Shown here: one piece after another, positions 9,046-15,981 of the stretch
Layout: every line of letters begins with the position of its first letter
How positions within the stretch are numbered: position 1 is the first letter of the stretch
Source of the DNA: Paratractidigestivibacter sp963605405
GTDB lineage: Bacteria; Actinomycetota; Coriobacteriia; Coriobacteriales; Atopobiaceae
NCBI GenBank assembly: GCA_963605405.1
Contig: CAVCUP010000001.1
Location: 62,001 to 126,000 of the forward strand
DNA: 64,000 nt
Direction: 5' to 3'
Made by a program: the position numbers and the translations under genes
The notes under the pieces: generated by a model
Told to the model about the DNA's origin: nothing
What the model saw: only the letters and a program-made list of their open reading frames with translations
Databases searched by the model: none

Positions 9046-10968
9046 ATGAACAGCCTCTCCCTCATCGCCGAATATCTCTCCCTGCTTCTCTTGGGCATTC
9101 TCGCCGTTTTCTGCAACGACGAGCGCCAACAAAGGACCGGGAGGCGCCGTCAGTACGAGCGGTGCCTCGCTGCCTCCGCGGCCTGCGTCGCGCTCGACAT
9201 ACTCACTGTGTGGATCGAGTCCGTCCCCGGTCGGCCCATCTGGCTCAAGATGGCCGTGAACACCCTCTACTTCTGCTCGACCGTCGCGGCCTCGCTCGCG
9301 ATATCCCTCTACGTCCTGGACCGAGTCTATGAGCGCGTAGACGGCAAGAAGGGCCTGGCGGCGGCCCGCGGGTGTCTCTTCGCCATTGCCGTCGCCTATT
9401 ACGCCGCCGTCGCGCTCAACGTGGCCGGGGGCTTCCTGTTCTACTTCGACGAGACGGGAGCCTACTGCAGAGGGGCCTTGAACCAGGCCGCCTACCTGGT
9501 GCCTCTCGCCGAGATCGCGCTGCTGGTGGCGAGCTACCTCAAGAATGCCCACGCCGTGGGGCGCGCCTTCTCGGGCATCGTGAAGGGGATCTTGCCCCTG
9601 GTGGCCTCCCTCGTGGGTCTGCAGCTGCTCTTCCCAGACCAGCTCCTCAACGGCACCATGGCCGCCACGGCCGACCTCATCCTGTTCCTCAATTTCCAGA
9701 GCTGCCGCGTGGAGATGGACTCGCTCACCGAGCTCCCCAACCGCAGCAGCTTCGCCGCCGAGATCTCCCATCGCTCCGACGCCGGCCGCGGCTTCCAGGT
9801 CATGCTCGTCTCCCTGCGCGGCTTCTCGGGCATCAACGGCGTTTACGGCCACGAGGTGGGCGATGCGCTCCTCTACCAGGCGGCGAGAAGGCTCGAGGGC
9901 TTCTGCGAAGGCGGCATGGCATTCCGGCACGGCGGCGACGAGTTCACGCTCGTTCTCCCCAAGGCGCCCGAGGCCGAGCGCATGAGAAGAATCGATGACC
10001 TCGTCACGTGCCTCTCGCGCGACTGGGAAATCGGCGAGAGCGTCATATCCGCACCCTCCACGGTGGCCGAGATGTCCGACCGCGGGCGCGCCTGGACGCC
10101 CGATGAGGTGATTGAGCGCCTGGAGTTCGCCCTCGAGGTCGCGAAGAGCGAGGAACTCCCTTTCCTACGCTTCGACAACGATACGGCCGAGCGTTTCCTA
10201 AGGCGAACGACGCTTGAGAAGAGCATTGCCGGCGCCGTCGAGGAGAGGCGCTTCGAGGTCTGGTTCCAGCCGATCCTCTGCACCGACACGGGAAGGTTCG
10301 GTGCGGCCGAGGCACTTCTCCGCATGCGCGACGAAAACGGCCGGATCGTGAGCCCCGGGGAGTTCATCCCCATCGCCGAGAAGGGCGACCTCATCGACAG
10401 CCTCACCTTGATCGCCATCCACGGAGCCTGCGACCTGCTGCAAAGCGGGCTTACCCCCGACCTCGGCTACGTCTCCGTGAACCTGACCGCGCGCCAGCTA
10501 CTCCAGACGGGCATCACCGAGCAGATACTCGATCTGCTCGAGGAGCACGACGTGGCGCCTGCCCAGATCAAGCTCGAGGTCACCGAGCGTATGTACGCCG
10601 AGAACGACCAGATGGTCCAGGCGACCATGGACAAGATGCGCTCCTGCGGCCTGGAGTTCATGGTCGACGACTTCGGCACGGGCTACTCCAACCTGTCGAA
10701 CACGCTCAGCATGCCCTTCAAGTACGTCAAGCTCGACCGCAGCCTCATCTCCAACATCACGGACGACGAGAAGGCCCGTCTCATGGTGGAGACCCTCGTC
10801 CCCTTCTTCCACAAGCTCGGTATGTACGTAATCGTGGAGGGCGTCGAGGAGAAGGAACAGGCGGACATCATGCTCGGCCTCGGCGTTGACCGCATCCAGG
10901 GTTTCTACTATGCGCACCCTATGGACGCGGAGACGCTCGTGGCCTGGTACCGCGAGAACGCCTCTTAA
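9046..10968 (+). CDS. Membrane GGDEF-EAL protein (cyclic di-GMP turnover)
   Basis: The start ATG at 9046 has aaggga seven bases upstream; an earlier in-frame start at 8794 would overlap the leuS promoter region. Of 640 residues, the first about 220 form six or seven membrane helices, a putative sensor with no named family. The GGDEF domain has an intact GGDEF (296-300). The EAL domain has EALL (422-425), SVNLTARQL, LEVTER, DDFGTGYSNLS (Asp541-Asp542), YVKLDRS and EGVEEKEQA, so metal and catalytic residues of a cyclic di-GMP phosphodiesterase appear present. Either activity could dominate; the EAL set is the more complete. It stands alone, between leuS and guaB. A GT2 polysaccharide synthase-like gene lies 2 kb away, a possible output. 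Confidence 0.92.
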   Translation: MNSLSLIAEYLSLLLLGILAVFCNDERQQRTGRRRQYERCLAASAACVALDILTVWIESVPGRPIWLKMAVNTLYFCSTVAASLAISLYVLDRVYERVDGKKGLAAARGCLFAIAVAYYAAVALNVAGGFLFYFDETGAYCRGALNQAAYLVPLAEIALLVASYLKNAHAVGRAFSGIVKGILPLVASLVGLQLLFPDQLLNGTMAATADLILFLNFQSCRVEMDSLTELPNRSSFAAEISHRSDAGRGFQVMLVSLRGFSGINGVYGHEVGDALLYQAARRLEGFCEGGMAFRHGGDEFTLVLPKAPEAERMRRIDDLVTCLSRDWEIGESVISAPSTVAEMSDRGRAWTPDEVIERLEFALEVAKSEELPFLRFDNDTAERFLRRTTLEKSIAGAVEERRFEVWFQPILCTDTGRFGAAEALLRMRDENGRIVSPGEFIPIAEKGDLIDSLTLIAIHGACDLLQSGLTPDLGYVSVNLTARQLLQTGITEQILDLLEEHDVAPAQIKLEVTERMYAENDQMVQATMDKMRSCGLEFMVDDFGTGYSNLSNTLSMPFKYVKLDRSLISNITDDEKARLMVETLVPFFHKLGMYVIVEGVEEKEQADIMLGLGVDRIQGFYYAHPMDAETLVAWYRENAS

Positions 10969-11068
10969 GCGACCAAGGGTCTTTACAGCCACCCGCAGGC
11001 CATCCGATAAGAAACAGCGGAGAGAAACACCGGTGCGAGCCCGGGCCGTCCGGAATCCTCCCCTTAAA

Positions 11069-11112
11069 GAGCAACGGCGGCGCGCCGCCCGGCATAGGAG
11101 GCGCGCCGCCGT
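11069..11112 (-). terminator. guaB terminator
   Basis: A perfect 12-bp stem (ACGGCGGCGCGC at 11074-11085, GCGCGCCGCCGT at 11101-11112) lies 38 bases after the guaB stop. The minus-strand tail is tgctcttta, a weak T tract. It may also stop reads from the plus-strand gene ending at 10968. Confidence 0.7.
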
Positions 11113-11149
11113 ATTAGGGGCAGGTCAGAAGTTACAAACAGGCCGGGGC

Positions 11150-12664
11150 CTAGCGATACGTGACGCTCTGGTGATTCTGGTCCTTGACCACGACGTCGTG
11201 CGCGCCGCCCTCGACGATGGAGACGGAGGAGACGAGCGTGAGGCGAGCCTTCTCCTGCAGCTCGGGAATGGAGTTCGCGCCGCAGTTGCACATGGTCGAC
11301 TTGACCTTATAGAGCGTGCCGTTGACGCCGTCGTGGAGCGTGCCGGCGTAGGGTACGTAGGAGTCGACGCCCTCGACGAAGCTGAGCTTGGCCGCGCCGC
11401 CGAGGTCGTAGCGCTGCCAGTTGCGCGCACGAGCCGAGCCCTCGCCCCAGTACTCCTTCATGTACTGGCCGTTGACGTTCACGCGCTCGGTCGGGGACTC
11501 GTCGAAGCGAGCGAAGTAGCGGCCGAGCATCATGAAGTCGGCGCCCATGGCCAGCGCAAGGGTCATGTGGTAGTCGTAGACGATGCCGCCGTCGGAGCAG
11601 ACGGGCACGTAGACGCCGGTCTCCTCGAAGTACTCGTCGCGCGCGCGGCACACATCGATAAGGGCCGTGGCCTGGCCGCGGCCGATGCCCTTGGTCTCGC
11701 GGGTGATGCAGATGGAGCCGCCACCGATGCCGACCTTGACGAAGTCGGCGCCGCAGTCGGCGAGGAAGCGGAAGCCGTCGGCGTCGACCACATTGCCGGC
11801 GCCCACCTTGACGTCGTCGCCGTAGTGGTCGCGGATCCACTCGATGGTGAGCTTCTGCCACTCGGAGTAGCCCTCGGAGGAATCGATGCAGAGCACGTCG
11901 GCGCCCGCCTCGACGAGCATCGGCACGCGCTCGGCGTAGTCGCGGGTATTGATGCCGGCGCCCACGAGATAGCGCTTGGAGCTGTCGAGAAGCTCATTCG
12001 GGCGGCTCTTGTGGGAGTCGTAGTCCTTGCGGAAGACGAGCGAGACGAGGTTGCCTTCGGCATCGACGATAGGCAGGGCGTTGAGCTTGTTCTCCCAGAT
12101 GATGTCGTTGGCGACCTTAAGGGACGTGCCGTCGGGAGCGGTAACGACCTTGTTTGCAGGGGTCATGAACTCGGAGACCTTGCGATCGCGGGAATCGCGG
12201 GAGACGCGGTAGTCGCGGGAAGTCACGATGCCGCAGAACTTGCCGTGCGCGGTGCCGTCCTCGGTAACGGGCATGGTGGAGTGGCCGGTCTGCTCGAGCA
12301 GCTCGAGGACCTCGGCGAGGGTCATATCGGGGGTGAGGGTGGAGTCGGAGACGACGAAGCCTGCCTTATAGGCCTTGACCTCACGGATCATCGCGGCCTC
12401 GGACTCGGCGGTCTGGGAGCCGTAGATAAAGGAGATCCCGCCTTCCTGGGCAAGCGCGACGGCGAGCTTAGGCCCGGAGACGGACTGCATGATGGCGGAG
12501 ACCATAGGCACGTTCAACGTGATCGGCGACTCCTCGCCGCGCTTGAACTTACAGAGCGGGGTCTTGAGCGAGACGTTGGCGGGAACGTTCTCCGCCGAGG
12601 AATAACCGGGAACGAGAAGGTACTCAGAGAAGGTGTGCGATTCTCCCTCGAAGAACGTTGCCAT
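11150..12664 (-). CDS. guaB: IMP dehydrogenase, protist-like subtype
   Basis: Start ATG at 12664 with ribosome site gaaaggagaaaag; the product begins MATFFEGESHTF and has 504 residues. IMP dehydrogenase oxidises IMP to XMP with NAD, the committed step to GMP. A CBS-pair insert occupies about residues 100-220. The active-site loop is GIGGGSICITRE with the catalytic Cys at 319, and the mobile flap carries the RNWQRYDLGG segment with Arg418-Tyr419, the catalytic base pair. These numbers and the loop wording equal those I remember for Tritrichomonas foetus IMPDH, while most bacterial enzymes have GIGPGSICTTR. The gene is single, with its own terminator, and is separated from the GT2 gene by the paired hairpin elements. 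Confidence 0.95.
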   Translation of the reverse strand: MATFFEGESHTFSEYLLVPGYSSAENVPANVSLKTPLCKFKRGEESPITLNVPMVSAIMQSVSGPKLAVALAQEGGISFIYGSQTAESEAAMIREVKAYKAGFVVSDSTLTPDMTLAEVLELLEQTGHSTMPVTEDGTAHGKFCGIVTSRDYRVSRDSRDRKVSEFMTPANKVVTAPDGTSLKVANDIIWENKLNALPIVDAEGNLVSLVFRKDYDSHKSRPNELLDSSKRYLVGAGINTRDYAERVPMLVEAGADVLCIDSSEGYSEWQKLTIEWIRDHYGDDVKVGAGNVVDADGFRFLADCGADFVKVGIGGGSICITRETKGIGRGQATALIDVCRARDEYFEETGVYVPVCSDGGIVYDYHMTLALAMGADFMMLGRYFARFDESPTERVNVNGQYMKEYWGEGSARARNWQRYDLGGAAKLSFVEGVDSYVPYAGTLHDGVNGTLYKVKSTMCNCGANSIPELQEKARLTLVSSVSIVEGGAHDVVVKDQNHQSVTYR

Positions 12665-12814
12665 ATGGTCTTTTCTCCTTTCGACCGCGAAAACGCGGAA
12701 GAGCCGGCCTGCAGACATAATGCATAGCATTCTATCATCGGCAACAAGTATTCGGCCAACGACAATAAAACCCCACTGAGCTGCAATTTTGTAAGCCTTC
12801 CAAACAACCTGAAC

Positions 12815-12936
12815 GATGCGCGGCGCCTGTCGCTTGGTTTCCTGCTCAAACAGTCCTGACTCGCACGAAGGCCACATTAAGTGGCCTTCGGCTCATGCGG
12901 AACTCGCGATAAACCAAGCGACGGGTGCCGCGCATC
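12815..12936 (+). repeat. Structured hairpin element A (plus orientation)
   Basis: A 122-nt long imperfect hairpin. The outer arms 12815-12840 and 12911-12936 are complementary over 26 bp with two mismatches. The inner stem is CGAAGGCCAC (12866-12875), loop ATTAA, GTGGCCTTCG (12881-12890). Between the stems lie ACAGTCCT and TCGCAC on the 5' side and GGCTCATGCGGAACTCG on the 3' side, all shared with element B although the stems themselves differ. This could be an RNA or a DNA palindrome; no family recognised. It lies 150 bases upstream of guaB, which reads the other way. Confidence 0.75.
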
Positions 12937-12957
12937 ATCCACGTAGCTTTGAACAGA

Positions 12958-13071
12958 GCGCTCGGGCCGGGTGCTTCTTTGAACGAGTTCCGCATGAGCC
13001 GGACGAGACTTAATGTCTCGTCCGTGCGAAGAGGACTGTCCGTAGTTCAAAGAAACACCCGGCCCGAGCGC
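12958..13071 (-). repeat. Structured hairpin element B (minus orientation)
   Basis: The partner of element A in opposite orientation, 114 nt. The outer arms 12958-12984 and 13045-13071 pair over 27 bp with one C/T difference. The inner stem is GGACGAGAC (13001-13009), five-base loop (ATTAA on the minus strand), GTCTCGTCC (13015-13023). Read on the minus strand it repeats the element A core (ACAGTCCT, TCGCAC, GGCTCATGCGGAACTC) with wholly different paired arms. It begins 20 bases after the GT2 stop codon and so would be in the 3' end of that transcript. Confidence 0.75.
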
Positions 13072-13091
13072 GGTCATTCAAGGATGAAATG

Positions 13092-14390
13092 CTAGTTGGA
13101 GCCCTCGGAGATGACGTCGTCGAAGTTGACGGCGATGTCGTGCTTGGTGGGGACCCACTCGACCTTCTTGAAGAGGGCCGCGACCGTGATGGGGATGTAG
13201 GTCATCATAAAGATCGGGAACGTGAAGAGGTTCGTGAAGATGCGCCACTTCTTCTTTGCATGGATGTGCTTGCGCTCGGAGACGGTCGTGAGCACCGCGA
13301 GCAGGAAGAAGACGATGTACATCGAGAGGAACGTCATCACGAGCGAGCCGACGCACATGGAGAGCTCGGCGTCAGTGGCGATGAAGCCGTGGGAGAGCGA
13401 GCCGACGATGAGGTAGGCCGCGTTCACGAAGAAGGAGAGAAGGGTCAAGATCATGCCCGGCGCAATGGTCATGAGCATGTCGTAAGAAGCGAACTGACCC
13501 TTGCGGATACCCTTGATGAGGTCTCGCCCGTAGGAGAAGAAAACCTGATAGAAGCCCTTGGTCCAACGCATGCGCTGGGTCCAGGACGCCTTGAAGGTCA
13601 GGGGCTGCTCGTCGAAGAACTCGGCAGGGGCGAAGCCGATCTGGACATTGTGGGCGCAGCAGAAGGTGGAGAACTGGATATCCTCGGTGAGGGTGTGGAA
13701 ATCCCAGCCGTGCATGCCCTTGATGATGCGCTGCGAGACCATCCAGCCGGAACCGGAGATGGCGCAGGAGGTGCCGACCATCATGCGGGCGTTGTTGAGG
13801 AAGCGCGCCTCGCGCAGGAACCAGGTGGCGTAGGCCGAGCTGATCCAGCTGGAGTCGAAGTTCTTGGAGTTGCGGTAGCTCGTGCACACGAGATAACCGG
13901 CGTCGAAGGCCTGGTTCATGATCTTGAGGTAATCGGGCGCGATGATGTTGTCCGCGTCCATGATGATAAAGGCCTCGTACTTGTCGCCGTAGTCGTTGAG
14001 AATGCGGTCGAAGGCGTAGTCGAGGACCCAGCTCTTGCCCTTGCGCGCGAGGTCGTTGCGGTCCCAGGTGATGGCGCCCGCGCGCTCCGCCTCACCGTGA
14101 GTGTCGTCGGTGCAGGCATCGCAGATCACGAAGCAGTCGACGAGCTCGCGAGGATAGTCCTTCTGGTTGAGGATGGAGCGCACGAGGTTGCCGATGACGG
14201 GCTCCTCGTTGTGGGCGGCGATGACGAAGCCGTAACGGTGGTTCTTCTTGGCCTCGGGCAGGCGGACCGTGCCGCGCATGATCACTCGAATGATGTAGAC
14301 GAGCTGATAGAAGTACGCGAGCGTGAAGAACAGCCAGATAACCATGTTGAAAATGACGATTGGCGTGAGGCCGAGCCTGTTGAAGATCAT
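13092..14390 (-). CDS. Processive family 2 glycosyltransferase (membrane polysaccharide synthase-like)
   Basis: The ATG at 14390 (MIFNRLGLTP) follows gaggagcgc; a longer frame would reach back over the rluD stop region. The 432-residue protein has an N-terminal membrane helix (about 11-32), a GT-A catalytic domain with FVIAAHNEE, MDADN (145-147 DxD-type), TED (235-237) and QRMRW (272-276, the QxxRW motif of processive synthases), and three or four C-terminal helices. This layout is that of cellulose, hyaluronan or poly-N-acetylglucosamine synthases; the product is unknown and no PilZ domain is seen. It follows rluD by 47 bases on the same strand, so it may be read from the ileS operon. No partner export genes are next to it. 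Confidence 0.85.
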   Translation of the reverse strand: MIFNRLGLTPIVIFNMVIWLFFTLAYFYQLVYIIRVIMRGTVRLPEAKKNHRYGFVIAAHNEEPVIGNLVRSILNQKDYPRELVDCFVICDACTDDTHGEAERAGAITWDRNDLARKGKSWVLDYAFDRILNDYGDKYEAFIIMDADNIIAPDYLKIMNQAFDAGYLVCTSYRNSKNFDSSWISSAYATWFLREARFLNNARMMVGTSCAISGSGWMVSQRIIKGMHGWDFHTLTEDIQFSTFCCAHNVQIGFAPAEFFDEQPLTFKASWTQRMRWTKGFYQVFFSYGRDLIKGIRKGQFASYDMLMTIAPGMILTLLSFFVNAAYLIVGSLSHGFIATDAELSMCVGSLVMTFLSMYIVFFLLAVLTTVSERKHIHAKKKWRIFTNLFTFPIFMMTYIPITVAALFKKVEWVPTKHDIAVNFDDVISEGSN

Positions 14391-14437
14391 GATCGAGCGC
14401 TCCTCGTAAAGCGTCGTGGATGTACGCCGGGAGCCGC

Positions 14438-15466
14438 CTATCCGTCGCAGCCAAGCCTCGGGCAAATCGAGTCGCCCGCGGCGGTGCGCCCCATCGAGCG
14501 CTCCCCTATCCGGTTAAGTATAGCGAGAAGGTCCTCAGGCAGACGGTCCGAGCGCTCGATTCTCCCCCCGGTGACGGGGTGGTCGAAGCCGATGCTCCAG
14601 GAGTGCAGGAACTGCCGGCGCAGGCCGAGGTTCACGCGATCGTCGCCTCGGCCGTAGAGTTGGTCGCCCACGAGCTGGTGGCCCGTGTGGCGCATGTGCA
14701 CGCGGATCTGGTGGGTACGGCCGGTGTAGAGATGGCACTCAAGGAGACTGTAGCCCTCGTCGCGGCGGCCCGCCTCGAAGCGCTCGAGCACGCGGTAGGT
14801 GGTGATGGCCTCGCGGGCGCCGGGGGCGTCGGAGACGGCCATGCGCAGGCGATCTCGGGTGGAGCGCGCGATGCCGGTGACAACCGTGTCCTCGTCGCGG
14901 GCCACGTAACCGTGGACGAGCGTGACGTAGCGGCGGTCGAGCACGCGCATGCGGATCAGGTCCTGCAGGGCCTTCTGCGTCGCGTCGTCCTTGGCGGCGA
15001 CCATGAGTCCCGAGGTGTCCATGTCGAGGCGATGCACGATGCCGGGGCGCTCCTCCCCCTGCAGCATCCCCAGGTGGTCGTAGCCGCAGTGGGCCACAAG
15101 CGCATTGGCGAGGGTGTCGTCGATATGGCCCGGGCTCGGGTGGCACACGAGGCCCGCCTGCTTCGACAAGACGATGAGGTAGTCGTCCTCAAAGCGTATA
15201 TCGAGGTCAATGTAGGGGTTCGGGGCAAGCAGGCCGCCCGACTCGCCGGCCTCCTCTTCCTCGATCTCGGCGACCACGCGGTCGCCGAGCAGGACTTTCT
15301 CGGACTTCGAGGTCGCCGGGCACGTGTTGATGAACACGGCGCCAGACTCAACGAGCTTGGCGCAGGCCGAGCGCGAGGGCATGCCCTCGGCGGCGGCGAG
15401 AAACGCGTCGAGGCGCATCCCGTCGGACTCGGGCCCAACGAGCAGGTTCACGATTCGCGCCGACAT
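14438..15466 (-). CDS. rluD: RluA-family 23S rRNA pseudouridine synthase
   Basis: The 342-residue protein starts at ATG 15466, one base after the lspA stop, the classic coupled arrangement of lspA and an RluD-like enzyme. An S4 RNA-binding domain covers about residues 1-75, and the RluA catalytic domain has the signature HRLDMDTSG with the nucleophilic Asp, followed by RRYVTLVHG and GRTHQIRVHM. RluD makes pseudouridines in helix 69 of 23S rRNA. Family membership is certain; RluD rather than RluA/C specificity is inferred from the S4 domain and operon position. No oddities apart from a short variable C-terminal tail ending in CPRLGCDG. Confidence 0.9.
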   Translation of the reverse strand: MSARIVNLLVGPESDGMRLDAFLAAAEGMPSRSACAKLVESGAVFINTCPATSKSEKVLLGDRVVAEIEEEEAGESGGLLAPNPYIDLDIRFEDDYLIVLSKQAGLVCHPSPGHIDDTLANALVAHCGYDHLGMLQGEERPGIVHRLDMDTSGLMVAAKDDATQKALQDLIRMRVLDRRYVTLVHGYVARDEDTVVTGIARSTRDRLRMAVSDAPGAREAITTYRVLERFEAGRRDEGYSLLECHLYTGRTHQIRVHMRHTGHQLVGDQLYGRGDDRVNLGLRRQFLHSWSIGFDHPVTGGRIERSDRLPEDLLAILNRIGERSMGRTAAGDSICPRLGCDG

Positions 15467-15467
15467 G

Positions 15468-15980
15468 CTAGGCCTCGGGGTTCTCGGCGGCCTCACGGGC
15501 ACGATCCCAGCGAGTCCAGAGCACGAGCGCGACGACGACGCCGCAGGTGATGAAGATGTCGGCCACGTTGAAGACGGCGAAGTCCATGAAGGTGGTGGCA
15601 AAGAAGTCGGTGACTCTGCCGGCGACCACGCGGTCGATGGCGTTGCCGATGCCGCCGCCCGCCACGCAGCCCAGCGTGGCCGCGAGCGGCAGCGGGACCG
15701 TCTCTTCTTTCCAGCACAACGCGGCGCAGGCGACGGCGATCACCGCCGCGATGAGCACGAAGAGAAGTCCCTTTCCCTCCCCCATCGAGAAAGCCGCGCC
15801 CGTGTTGTACACGAGCGAGAGGTCCATCACGTGCGGGATAAGGGTCACGGGCTCGCCCACCGTAAGGGCGCCCCGGGCCCACACCTTGACGAGCTGGTCG
15901 GCCGCGACCACGAGGGCCGCCGCCCCGGCGAAGATGCCGAGGCGGCGGGCAAGGCTGGTCGTGTTAAGCGTTCCGGCCAC
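15468..15980 (-). CDS. lspA: Lipoprotein signal peptidase (signal peptidase II)
   Basis: A 170-residue protein with four membrane helices. It carries the two catalytic aspartate motifs of the family, GNAIDRV and FNVADIFI, plus the early YNTGAAFS signature. It cuts the signal peptide of diacylglyceryl-modified prolipoproteins at the membrane. It begins one base after the ileS stop and ends one base before rluD, so ileS-lspA-rluD is a tightly coupled operon; its expression should therefore follow the isoleucine T-box. The start ATG at 15980 gives a slightly long cytosolic N-terminus (about 14 residues) before the first helix. Confidence 0.95.
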   Translation of the reverse strand: MAGTLNTTSLARRLGIFAGAAALVVAADQLVKVWARGALTVGEPVTLIPHVMDLSLVYNTGAAFSMGEGKGLLFVLIAAVIAVACAALCWKEETVPLPLAATLGCVAGGGIGNAIDRVVAGRVTDFFATTFMDFAVFNVADIFITCGVVVALVLWTRWDRAREAAENPEA

Positions 15981-15981
15981 G

